Of a DNA stretch of 64,000 nucleotides, positions 10,689 through 21,922 are shown one piece after another. Where the stretch lies: assembly GCA_945910005.1 (NCBI GenBank), contig CAMDTW010000655.1, positions 220,284 to 284,283 on the forward strand, read 5' to 3'. A program made the position numbers and the translations under genes. The stretch is from Isoperla grammatica (lineage: Eukaryota > Arthropoda > Insecta > Plecoptera > Perlodidae). How positions within the stretch are numbered: the stretch's first letter is position 1; each line of letters begins with the position of its first letter. Below the pieces are notes generated by a model, which was not told the DNA's origin, did no database searches, and worked only from the letters and a program-made list of their open reading frames with translations.

Positions 10689-13600
10689 TTGCATTCTTCA
10701 AGAGTATTATGAAAATGCATTAATTGAGTTTTTTGGTCGTTTTTGGTTAAAATATGGATAAAATATTAAAATTGGCTGATTTCAGTCTCTACCACAACCT
10801 TCCAGTTTTAAGAGGAATCTTGCATACGGCTGGGATTCCTAAGGGTTTCAACCAAATTGCACAAAACGTTATTTTAGAGCGTTTCAGGCTCCAATAAGCA
10901 CAATTCGTCCATTTCGTCACATTTCGATAACTTCTATAGAAGTTACACCCTCCGTCGAAAAATAAGAATTATAGGTTGCATTCTTCAAGAGTATATTGAA
11001 AATGCATAAATTGAGATTTTTCGTCGTTTTTGGTTAAAATATGCATAGAAAATAGAAATTGACTGATTTCAGTCTATCTACCACAAACTTCCAGTTTTAA
11101 GAGGAATCTTGCATACGGCTGGGATTCCTAAGGGTTTCAACCAAAGTTGACAAGTCGTTGTTTTAGAGCGTTTCAGGCTCCAATAAGCACAATTTGTCCA
11201 TTTCGTCACATTTCGATAACTTCTCTGGAAGTTACACCATCCGTTGAAAAATAAGAATTATAGGCTGCATTCTTCAAGAGTATAATGAAAATGCATGAAT
11301 TGAGTTTTTCGTCGTTTTTGGTTAAAATATGTATAAAATATAGAAATTGGCTGATTTTAGTCTATCTACCACAAACTTCCAGTTTTAAGAGGAATCTTGC
11401 ATACGGCTGGGATTCCTAAGGGTTTCAACCAAATTGCACAAAACGTTGTTTTAGAGCGTTTCAGGCTCCAATAAGCACAATTTGTCATTTCGTCACATTT
11501 CGATAACTTCTATAGAAGTTACACTCTCCGTCGAAAAATAAGAATTATAGGTTGCATTCTTCAAGAGTATATTGAAAATGCATAAATTGAGTTTTTTCGT
11601 CGTTTTTGGTTAAAAATGCATAAAAAATAGAAATTGGCTGATTTCAGTCTATCTACCACAAACTTCCAGTTTTAAGAGGAATCTTGCATACGGCTGGGAT
11701 TCCTAAGGGTTTCAACCAAAGTTAACAAATCGTTGTTTTAGAGCGTTTCAGGCTCCAATAAGCACAAAATGTCCATTTCGTCACATTTCGATAACTTCTC
11801 TAGAAGTTACACCCTCCGTTGAAAAATAAGAATTATAGTTTTTATTCTTCAAGAGTATTATGAAAATGCATAAATGAGGTTTTAAGTCGTTTTTGGTTAA
11901 AATATGCATAAAATATAGAAATTGGCTGATTTCAGTCTATCTACAACAAACTTCCAGTTTTAAGAGGAATCTTGCATACGGCTGGGATTCCTAAGGGTTT
12001 CAACCAAAGTTGACAAATCGTTGTTTTAGAGCGTTTCAGGCTCCAATAAGCGCAATTTGTCCATTTCGTCACATTTCGATAACTTCTCTGGAAGTTACAC
12101 CATCCGTTGAAAAATAAGAATTATAGGCTGCATTCTTCACGAGTATAATGAAAATGCATAAATTGAGTTTTTTCGTCGTTTTTGGTTAAAATATGCATTA
12201 AATATAGAAATTGGCTGATTTTAGTCTATCTACCACAAACTTCCAGTTTTAAGAGGAATCTTGCATACGGCTGGGATTCCTAAGGGTTTCAACCAAATTG
12301 CACAAAACGTTGTTTTAGAGCGTTTCAGGCTCCAATAAGCACAATTCCTCCATTTCGTCACATTTCGATAACTTCTATAGAAGTTACACCCTCCGTCGAA
12401 AAATTAGAATTATAGGTTGCATTCTTCAAGAGTATATTGAAAATGCATACATTGAGTTTTTTCGTCGTTTTTGGTTAAAATATGCATAGAAAATAGAAAT
12501 TGGCTGATTTCAGTCTATCTTCCACAAACTTCCAGTTTTAAGAGGAATCTTGCATACGGCTGGGATTCCTAAGGGTTTCAACCAAAGTTGACAAATCGTT
12601 GTTTTAGAGCGTTTCAGGCTCCAATAAGCACAATTTGTCCATTTCGTCACATTTCGATAACTTCTCTGGAAGTTACACCATCCGTTGAAAAATAAGAATT
12701 ATAGGCTGCATTCTTCAAGAGTATAATGAAAATGCATAAATTGAGTTTTTTCGTCGTTTTTGGTTAAAATATGCATAAAATATAGAAATTGGCTGATTAA
12801 AGTCTATCTACCACAAACTTCCAGTTTTAAGAGGAATCTTGCATACGGCTGGGATTCCTAAGGGTTTCAACCAAATTGCACAAAACGTTGTTTAAGAGCG
12901 TTTTAGGCTCCAATAAGCACAATGTGTCTATTTCGTCACATTTCGATAACTTCTATAGAAGTTACACTCTCCGTCGAAAAATAAGAATTATAGGTTGCAT
13001 TCTTCAAGAGTATATTGAAAATGCATAAATTGAGTTTTTTCGTCGTTTTTGGTTAAAAATGCATAAAAAATAGAATTTGGCTGATTTCAGTCTATCTACC
13101 ACAAACTTCCAGTTTTAAGAGGAATCTTGCATACGGCTGGGATTCCTAAGGGTTTCAACCAAATTAAACAAAACGTTGTTTTAGAGCGTTTCAGGCTCCA
13201 ATAAGCACAATTCGTCCATTTCGTCATATTTCGATAACTTCTATAGAAGTTACACCCTCCGTCGGAAAATAAGAATTATAGGTTGCATTCTTCAAGAGTA
13301 TATTGAAAATGCTAAATTGAGTTTTTCGTCGTTTTTGGTTAACATATGCATAAAAAATAGAAATTGGCTGATTTCAGTCTATCTACCACAAACTTCCAGT
13401 TTTAAGAGGAATCTTGCATACGGCTGGGATTCCTAAGGGTTTCAACCAAATTGCACAAATCGTTGTTTTAGAGCGTTTCAGGCTCCAATAAGCCCAATTT
13501 GTCGATTTTGTTACATTTCGATAACTTCTTTAGAAGTTACACCCTCCGTTGAAAAATAAGAATTATAGGTTGCATTCTTCAAGAGTATTATGTAAATGCA

Positions 13601-13858
13601 TAAATTGAGTTTTTTGGTCGTTTTTGGTTAAAATATGCATAAAATATAGAAATTGGCTGATTTCAGTCTATCTACCACAAACTTCGAGTTTGAAGAGGAA
13701 TCTTGCATACAGCTGGGATTCGTAAGTGTTTCAACCAAAAATGACAAATTGTTGTTTTAGAGCGATTCAGGCTCCAATAAGCACAATTTGTCCATTTCGT
13801 ATTATTTCGATACTTTCTATAGAAGTTACACCCTCCGTTGAAAAATAAGAATGATAGT

Positions 13859-14266
13859 TTTTATTCTTCAAGAGTATTATGAAAATGCATAAATTGAGTT
13901 TTTTCGTCGTTTTTGGTTAAAATATGCATAAAAAATAGAAATTGGCTGATTTCAGTCTATCTACCACAAACTTCCAGTTTTAAGAGGAATCTTGCATACA
14001 GCTGGGATTCCTAAGGGTTTCAACCAAAGTTGACAAATCGTTGTTTTAGAGCGTTTCAGGCTCCAATAAGCACAAATTGTCCATTTCGTCACATTTCGAT
14101 AACTTCTTTAGAAGTAACACCCTCCGTTGAAAAATAAGAATTATAGTTTTTATTCTACAAGAGTATTATGAAAATGCATAAATTGAGGTTTTAAGTCGTT
14201 TTTGGTTAAAATATGCATAAAATATAGAAATTGGCTGATTTCAGTCTATCTACAACAAACTTCCAG
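13859..14266. repeat. D monomer plus 119-bp partial J monomer abutting TTAGG block 1
   Basis: A full type D monomer (gatagttttt boundary, then ttttttcgtcg) occupies 13859-14147. A partial J-type copy (tattctacaag head, gaggttttaagtcg, ctacaacaaac) follows at 14148-14266 and stops in CTTCCAG, at monomer position about 119, where TTAGG begins. At blocks 2 and 3 a single 119-bp copy is found instead (42411-42529 and 60542-60660), with a D-type 5' part and the J-type ctacaacaaac end. The length difference is exactly 289 bp, so block 1 keeps the longer arrangement. Confidence 0.85.
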
Positions 14267-14783
14267 TTAGGTTAGGTTAAGTTAGGTTAGGTTAGGTTAG
14301 GTTAGGTTAGGTTAGGTTAGGTTAGGTTAGGTTAGGTTAGGTTAGGTTAGGTTAGGTTAGGTTAGGTTAGGTTAGGTTAGGTTAGGTTAGGTTAGGTTAG
14401 GTTAGGTTAGGTTAGGTTAGGTTAGGTTAGGTTAGGTTAGGTTAGGTTAGGTTAGGTTAGGTTAGGTTAGGTTAGGTTAGGTTAGGTTAGGTAAGGTTAG
14501 GTTAGGTAAGGTTAGGTTAGGTTAGGTTAGGTTAGTAGGTTAGGTTAGGTTAGGTAAGGTTAGGTTAGGTTAGGTTAGATTAGGTTAGGTTAGGTTAGGT
14601 TAGGTTAGGTTAGGTTAGGTTAGGTTAGGTTAGGTTAGGTTAGGTTAGGTTAGGTTAGGTTAGGTTAGGTTAGGTTAGGTTAGGTTAGGTTAGGTTAGGT
14701 TAGGTTAGGTTAGGTTAGGTTAGGTTAGGTTAGGTTAGGTTAGGTTAGGTTAGGTTAGGTGAGGTTAGGTTAGGTTAGGTTAG
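14267..14783 (+). repeat. Interstitial telomere-type (TTAGG)n block 1
   Basis: About 517 bp of tandem TTAGG, with the G-rich strand on the + strand. TTAGG is the telomere repeat of most insects and many other arthropods. Interruptions include ttaagttagg at the left end, gtaagg near 14491 and 14506, a private gttagtagg near 14531, another gtaagg near 14554, ttagattagg near 14578 and gtgagg near 14760. Most of these also occur in blocks 2 and 3. Stops occur every five codons on both strands, so it cannot encode protein. With satellite on both sides it is interstitial, not a chromosome end. Confidence 0.97.
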
Positions 14784-14795
14784 AAGAAATTCTGT
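14784..14795. other. 12-bp filler at right edge of TTAGG block 1
   Basis: Twelve bases (aagaaattctgt) lie between the last TTAG and the resumption of satellite at monomer position about 78 (tagaaattggctg). They match neither TTAGG nor the satellite consensus, although they resemble the adjacent satellite text (ttagaa...aaatt). The identical filler is present at 43009-43020 and 61150-61161. Confidence 0.8.
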
Positions 14796-16733
14796 TAGAA
14801 ATTGGCTGATTTCAGTCTATCTACCACAAACTTCGAGTTTTAAGAGGAATCTTGCATACGGCTGGGATTCCTAAGGGTTTCAACCAAATTGCACAAATCG
14901 TTGTTTTAGAGAGTTTCAGGCTCCAATAAGCACAATTTGTCCATTTCGTTACATTTCGATAACTTCTTTAGAAGTTACACCCTCCGTTGAAAAATAAGAA
15001 TTATAGGTTGCATTCTTCAAGAGTATTATGAATATGTATAAATCGAGTTTTTTGGTCGTTTTTGGTTAAACAATGCATAAAATATAGAAATTGTCTGATT
15101 TCAGTCTATCTACCACAAACTTCGAGTTTTAAGAGGAATCTTGCATACAGCTGGGATTCCTAAGTGTTTCAACCAAAGTTGACAAATCGTTGTTTTAGAG
15201 CGTTTCAGGTTCCAATAAGCACAATTTTGTTACATTTCGATATCTTCTATAGAAGTTACACCCTCCTTTGAAAAATAAAAATTATAGTTTTTATTCTTCA
15301 AGAGTATTATGAAAATGCATAAATTGAGTTTTTTGGTCGTTTTTGGTTAAAATATACATAAATTATAGAAATTGGCTGAATCAGTCTATCTACCACAAAC
15401 TTCCAGTTTTAAGAGGAATCTTGCATACAGCTGGGATTCCTAAGTGTTTCAACCAAAGTTGACAAATCGTTGTTTTAGAGCGATTCAGGCTCCAATAAGC
15501 ACAATTTGTCCATTTCGTCACATTTTGATAACTTCTATAGAAGTTACACCCTCCGTTGAAAAATAAGAATGATAGTTTTTATTCTTCAAGAGTATTATGA
15601 AAATGCATAAATTGAGGTTTTTGGTCGTTTTTGGTAAAAATATGCATAAAATATAGAAATTGGCTGATTTCAGTCTATCTACCACAAACTTCGAGTTTTA
15701 AGAGGAATCTTGCATACAGCTGGGATTCCTAAGTGTTTCAACCAAAGTTGACAAATCGTTGTTTTAGAGCGTTTCAGGCTCCAATAAGCACAATTCGTCC
15801 ATTTCGTCACATTTCGATAACATCTATAGAAGTTACACCCTCCGTTGAAAAATAAGAATTATAGGTTGCATTCTTCAAGAGTATTATGAAAATGCATAAA
15901 TCGAGTTTTTTGGTCGTTTTTGGTTAAAATATGCATAAAATATAGAAATTGGCTGATTTCAGTCTATCTACCACAAACTTCGAGTTTTAAGAGGAATCTT
16001 GCATACAGCTGGGATTCCTAAGTGTTTCAACCAAAGTTGACAAATCGTTGTTTAAGAGCGTTTCAGGGGTTCAATAAGCCCATTTTGTCCATTTCGTCAC
16101 ATTTCGATAACTTTTATAGAAGTTACACCCTCCGTTGAAAAATAAGAATTATAGTTTTTATTCTTCAAGAGTATTATCAAAATGCATAAATTGAGGTTTA
16201 AAGTCGTTTTTGGTTAAAATATGCATAAAATATAGAAATTGGCTGATTTCAGTCTATCTACAACAAACTTCCAGTTTTAAGAGGAATCTTGCATACGGAT
16301 GGGATTCCTAAGGGTTTCTACCAAATTGCACAAATCGTTGTTTTAGAGCGTTCTAGGCTCCAATAAGCACAATTTGTCCATTTTGTTACATTTCGATAAC
16401 TTCTTTAGAAGTTACACCCTCCGTTGAAAAATAAGAATTATAGGTTGCATTCTTCAAGAGTATTATGAAAATGCATAAATTGAGTTTTTTGGTCGTTTTT
16501 GGTTTAAATATGGATAAAATATAGAAATTGGCTGATTTCAGTCTATCTACCACAAACTTCCAGTTTTAAGAGGAATCTTGCATACGGCTGGGATTCCTAA
16601 GGGTTTCAACCAAAGTTGACAAATCGTTGTTTTAGAGCGTTTCAGGCTCCAATAAGCACAATTTGTCCATTTCGTCACATTTCGATAACTTCTATAGAAG
16701 TTACACCATCCGTTGAAAAATAAGAATTATAGG
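14796..16733. repeat. E-type monomers right of TTAGG block 1
   Basis: The run contains a partial monomer at 14796-15007 that begins at monomer position about 78, then copies starting at 15008 (E1, gaatatgtataaatcg), 15289 (E2, ctgaatcagtc), 15577 (E3, gatagttttt boundary), 15866 (E4, aaatcgag), 16156 (E5, tatcaaaatg and tcggatggg-like core) and 16445 (S). The copy at 15008 is short because its 3' part reads cacaattttgttac. The same order follows block 3, with E4 at 62232, E5 at 62522 and S at 62811. After block 2 only the copies to 43802 are kept. Confidence 0.82.
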
Positions 16734-17883
16734 CTGCATTCTTCAAGAGTTTAATGAAAATGCATGAATTGAGTTTTTTCGTCGTTTTTGGTTGAAATAT
16801 GCATAAAATATAGAAATTAGCTGATTTTAGTCTATCTACCACAAACTTCCAGTTTTAAGAGGAATCTTGCATACGGCTGAGATTCCTAAGGGTGTCAACC
16901 AAATTGCACAAAACGTTGTTTTAGAGCGTTTCAGGCTCCAATAAGCACAATTTGTCCATTTCGTCACATTTCGATAACTTCTATAGAAGTTACACCCTCC
17001 GTCGAAAAATAAGAATTATAGGTTGCATTCTTCAAGAGTTTATTGAAAATGCATAAATTGAGTTTTTTCGTCGTTTTTGGTTAAAATATGAATAAAAAAT
17101 AGAAATTGGCTAATTTCAGTCTATCTACCACAAACTTCCAGTTTTAAGAGGAATCTTGCATACGGCTGGGATTCCTAAGGGTTTCAACCAAAGTTGACAA
17201 ATCGTTGTTTTAGAGCGTTTCAGGCTCCAATAAGCACAATTTGTCCATTTCGTCACATTTCGATAACTTCTCTGGAAGTTACACCATCCGTTGAAAAATA
17301 AGAATTATAGGCTGCATTCTTCAAGAGTATAATAAAAATGCATAAATTGAGTTTTTTCGTCGTTTTTGGTTAAAATATGCATAAAATATAGAAATTGGCT
17401 GATTTTTGGTCTATCTACCACAAACTTCCAGTTTTAAGAGGAATCTTGCATACGGCTGGGATTCCTAAGGGTTTCAACCAAATTGCACAAAACGTTGTTT
17501 TAGAGCGTTTCAGGCTCCAATAAGCACAATTTGTCTATTTCGTCACATTTCGATAACTTCTATAGAAGTTACACTCTCCGTCGAAAAATAAGAATTATAG
17601 GTTGCATTCTTCAAGAGTATATTGAAAATGCATAAATTGAGTTTTTTCGTCGTTTTTGGTTAAAATATGCATAAAAAATAGAATTTGGCTGATTTCAGTC
17701 TATCTACCACAAACTTCCAGTTTTAAGAGGAATCTTGCATACGGCCCTAAGGGTTTCAACCAAAGTTGACAAATCGTTTTTTTAGAGCGTTTCAGGCTGC
17801 AATAAGCACAATTTGTCCATTTCGTCACATTTCGATAACTTCTTTAGAAGTAACACCCTCCGTTGAAAAATAAGAATTATAGT
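16734..17883. repeat. F-G-H-I run leading into the 14-monomer repeat
   Basis: Monomers start at 16734 (F, with gcatgaattg), 17023 (G), 17312 (H, tataataaaaatg and gatttttggtc) and 17602 (I, 282 bp with the 7-bp core deletion near 17741-17750). The order F-G-H-I followed by J and K repeats that at 8376-10104 and 35488-37216. The F copy has a private ctgagattcc in the core near 16879. Confidence 0.82.
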
Positions 17884-19617
17884 TTTTATTCTTCAAGAGT
17901 ATTATGAAAATGCATAAATTGAGGTTTTAAGTCGTTTTTGGTTAAAATATGCATAAAATATAGAAATTGGCTGATTTCAGTCTATCTACAACAAACTTCC
18001 AGTCTTAAGAGGAATCTTGCATACGGCTGGGATTCCTAAGGGTTTCAACCAAATTGCACAAATCGTTGTTTTAGAGCGTTCTAGGCTCCAATAAGCCCAA
18101 TTTGTCCATTTCGTTACATTTCGATAACTTCTTTAGAAGTTACACCCTCCGTTGAAAAATAAGAATTATAGGTTGCATTCTTCAAGAGTATTATGAAAAT
18201 GCAAAAATCGAGTTTTTTGGTCGTTTTTGGTTAAAATATGCATAAAATATAGAAATTGGCTGATTTTTAGTCTATCTACCACAAACTTCGAGTTTTAAGA
18301 GGAATCTTGCATACAGCTGGGATTCCTAAGTGTTTCAACCAAAGTTGACAAATCGTTGTTTTAGTGCGTTTCAGGCTCCAATAAGCACAATTTGTCCATT
18401 TCGTTACATTTCGATAACTTCTTTAGAAGTTACACCATCCGTTGAAAAATAAGAATTATAGGCTGCATTCTTCAAGAGTTTAATGAAAATGCATAAATTG
18501 AGTTTTTTCGTCGTTTTTGGTTGAAATATGCATAAAATATAGAAATTAGCTGATTTTAGTCTATCTACCACAAACTTCCAGTTTTAAGAGGAATCTTGCA
18601 TACGGCTGGGATTCCTAAGGGTGTCAACCAAATTGCACAAAACGTTGTTTTAGAGCGTTTCAGGCTCCAATAAGCACAATTTGTCTATTTCGTCTTATTT
18701 CGATAACTTCTATAGAAGTTACACTCTCCGTCGAAAAATAAGAATTATAGGTTGCATTCTTCAAGAGTATATTGAAAAGGCATAAATTGAGTTTTTTCGT
18801 CGTTTTTGGTTAAAATATGCATAAAAAATAGAAATTAGCTGATTTCAGTCTATCTACCACCAACTTCCAGTTTTAAGAGGAATCTTGCTAAGGCTGGGAT
18901 TCCTAAGGGTTTCAACCAAAGTTGACAAATCGTTTTTTTAGAGCGTTTTAGGCTCCAATAAGCACAATTTGTCCATTTCGTCACATTTCGATAACTTCTT
19001 TAGAAGTAACACCCTCCGTTGAAAAATAAGAATTATAGTTTTTATTCTTCAAGAGTATTATGAAAATGCATAAATTGAGGTTTTAAGTCGTTTTTGGTTA
19101 AAATATGCATAAAATATAGAAATTGGCTGATTTCAGTCTATCTACAACAAACTTCCAGTCTTAAGAGGAATCTTGCATACGGCTGGGATTCCTAAGGGTT
19201 TCAACCAAATTGCACAAATCGTTGTTTAAGAGCGTTCTAGGCTCCAATAAGCCCAATTTGTCCATTTCGTTACATTTCGATAACTTCTTTAGAAGTTACA
19301 CCCTCCGTTGAAAAATAAGAATTATAGGTTGCATTCTTCAAGAGTATTATGAAAATGCAAAAATCGAGTTTTTTGGTCGTTTTTGGTTAAAATATGCATA
19401 AAATATAGAAATTGGCTGATTTCAGTCTATCTACCACAAACTTCGAGTTTTAAGAGGAATCTTGCATACAGCTGGGATTCCTAAGTGTTTCAACCAAAGT
19501 TGACAAATCGTTGTTTTAGTGCGTTTCAGGCTCCAATAAGCACAATTTGTCCATTTCGTTACATTTCGATAACTTCTTTAGAAGTTACACCCTCCGTTGA
19601 AAAATAAGAATTATAGG

Positions 19618-19906
19618 TTGCATTCTTCAAGAGTATTATGAAAATGCATAAATCGAGTATTTTGGTCGTTTTTGGTTTAAATATGCATAAAATATAGAAA
19701 TAGGCTGATTTCAGTCTATCTACAACAAACATCCAGTTTTAAGAGGAATCTTGCATACGGCTGGGATTCCTAAGGGTTTCAACCAAAGTTGACAAATCGT
19801 TGTTGTAGAGCGTTTCAGGCTCCAATAAGCACAATTTGTCCATTTCGTCACATTTCGATAACTTCTCTGGAAGTTACACCATCCGTTGAAAAATAAGAAT
19901 TATAGG
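19618..19906. repeat. N/Y2 fusion monomer
   Basis: The 5' part is type N (aaatcgagtatt, ggtttaaatatgc, aaataggctg). The 3' part is type Y2 (ctacaacaaacatccag, gttgtagagcg, ctctggaag). Elsewhere N and Y2 are separated by M and Xa (5778-6930, 32890-34042, 51303-52455). The fusion in the conserved core therefore removed three monomer lengths in register. An identical fusion is at 23657-23945, carried along by the 4.04-kb duplication. Confidence 0.85.
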
Positions 19907-21640
19907 CTGCATTCTTCAAGAGTATAATGAAAATGCATAAATTGAGTTTTTTCGTCGTTTTTGGTTAAAATATGCATAAAATATAGAAATTGGCTGATTT
20001 TAGTCTATCTACCACAAACTTCCAGTTTTAAGAGGAATCTTGCATACGGCTGGGATTCCTAAGGGTTTCAACCAAATTGCACAAAACGTTGTTTTAGAGC
20101 GTTTCAGGCTCCAATAAGCACAATTTGTCTATTTCGTCACATTTCGATAACTTCTATAGAAGTTACACTCTCCGTCGAAAAATAAGAATTATAGGTTGCA
20201 TTCTTCAAGAGTATATTGAAAATGGATAAATTGAGTTTTTTCGTCGTTTTTGGTTAAAATATGCATAAAAAATAGAAATTGGCTGATTTCAGTCTATCTA
20301 CCACAAACTTCCAGTTTTAAGAGGAATCTTGCATACGGCTGGGATTCCTAAGGGTTTCAATCAAAGTTGACAAATCGTTTTTTTAGAGCGTTTCAGGCTC
20401 CAATAAGCACAATTTGTCCATTTCGTCACATTTCGATAACTTCTTTAGAAGTAACACCCTCCGTTGAAAAATAAGAATTATAGGCTGCATTCTTCAAGAG
20501 TATAATGAAAATGCATAAATTGAGTTTTTTCGTCGTTTTTGGTTAAAATATGCATAAAATATAGATATTGGCTGATTTTAGTCTATCTACCACAAACTTC
20601 CAGTTTTAAGAGGAATCTTGCATACGGCTGGGATTCCTAAGGGTTTCAACCAAATTGCACAAAACGTTGTTTTAGAGCGTTTCAGGCTCTAATAAGCACA
20701 ATTTGTCCATTTCGTCACATTTCGATAACTTCTATAGAAGTTACACCCTCCGTCGAAAAATAAGAATTATAGGTTGCATTCTTCAAGAGTATATTGAAAA
20801 TGCATAAATTGAGTTTTTTCGTCGTTTTTGGTTAAAATATGCATAAAAAAAAGAAACTGGCTGATTTCAGTCTATCTACCACAAACTTCCAGTTTTAAGA
20901 GGAATCTTGCATACGGCTGGGATTCTTAAGGATTTCAACCAATTTGCACAAAACGTTGTTTTACAGCGTTTCAGGCTCCAATTAGCACAATTTGTCCATT
21001 TTGTCACATTTCGATAACTTCTATAGAAGTTACACCCACCGTTGAAAAATAAGAATTATAGGTTGCATTCTTCAAGAGTATTATGAAAATGCATAAATTG
21101 AGTTTTTTGGTCGTTTTTGGTTTAAATATGGATAAAATATAGAAATTGGCTGATTTCAGTCTATCTACCACAAACTTCCAGTTTTAAGAGGAATCTTGCA
21201 TACGGCTGGGATTCCTAAGGGTTTCAACCAAAGTTGACAAATCGTTGTTTTAGAGCGTTTTAGGCTCCAATAAGCACAATTTGTCCATTTCGTCACATTT
21301 CGATAACTTCTATAGAAGTTACACCATCCGTTGAAAAATAAGAATTATAGGCTGCATTCTTCAAGAGTTTAATGAAAATGCATAAATTGAGTTTTTTCGT
21401 CGTTTTTGGTTGAAATATGCATAAAATATAGAAATTAGCTGACTTTAGTCTATCTACCACAAACTTCCAGTTTTAAGAGGAATCTTGCATACGGCTGGGA
21501 TTCCTAAGGGTGTCAACCAAATTGCACAAAACGTTGTTTTAGAGCGTTTCAGGCTCCAATAAGCACAATTTGTCCATTTCGTCACATTTCGATAACTTCT
21601 ATAGAAGTTACACCCTCCGTCGAAAAATAAGAATTATAGG

Positions 21641-21922
21641 TTGCATTCTTCAAGAGTTTATTGAAAATGCATAAATTGAGTTTTTTCGTCGTTTTTGGTT
21701 AAAATATGAATAAAAAATAGAAATTGGCTGATTTCAGTCTATCTACCACAAACTTCCAGTTTTAAGAGGAATCTTGCATACGGCCCTAAGGGTTTCAACC
21801 AAAGTTGACAAATCGTTTTTTTAGAGCGTTTCAGGCTGCAATAAGCACAATTTGTCCATTTCGTCACATTTCGATAACTTCTTTAGAAGTAACACCCTCC
21901 GTTGAAAAATAAGAATTATAGT
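21641..21922. repeat. G/I fusion monomer with 7-bp deletion
   Basis: The head is type G (tttatt, atgaataaaaaatag). The rest is type I (ctgatttcag, cggccctaagg near 21780, cgttttttt, ggctgcaataag). The two intervening monomer lengths (H and most of I) found at 17023-17883 are missing. Length is 282 bp. Confidence 0.85.

Larger units (their letters stand above)
4912..14266. repeat. Superunit copy 0, left of TTAGG block 1
   Basis: Monomer order and starts: L 4912, Jx 5200, Kx 5489, N 5778, M 6067, Xa 6356, Y2 6643, O 6931, P 7220, Q 7509, R 7798, S 8087, F 8376, G 8665, H 8954, I 9244, J 9526, K 9815, F 10105, G/T hybrid 10394, U 10689, V 10976, W 11265, X 11552, Y 11840, O2 12128, Z 12417, O3 12706, X2 12995, B 13283, C 13570, D 13859 and a 119-bp partial J from 14148. 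The same order runs from 32024 to TTAGG block 2. Copy 0 lacks the H-I'-J-N-T run found at 37795-39240 and has one extra D/J monomer before TTAGG. Confidence 0.85.
17884..21922. repeat. 14-monomer higher-order repeat, copy 1 (4,039 bp)
   Basis: Order and starts: J 17884, K 18173, Fx 18463, L 18752, Jx 19040, Kx 19329, N/Y2 fusion 19618, O 19907, P 20196, Q 20485, R 20774, S 21063, F 21352, G/I fusion 21641. The next J begins at 21923, giving 4,039 bp, which is 14 times 289 less the 7-bp type I deletion. Two of the 14 are fusion monomers. N/Y2 replaces the N-M-Xa-Y2 run found at 5778-6930, a loss of three monomers. G/I replaces G-H-I, a loss of two. Confidence 0.88.

Noticed and set aside
14267..14783. 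True chromosome end
   Set aside because: Satellite in the same orientation resumes after a 12-bp filler and continues for tens of kilobases. The same holds for blocks 2 and 3.
14225..14837. 42-bp target-site duplication from a transposon or retroelement carrying TTAGG
   Set aside because: The two 42-bp copies differ at diagnostic positions of different monomer types, and the block holds only TTAGG with no element coding sequence or poly(A) tail.
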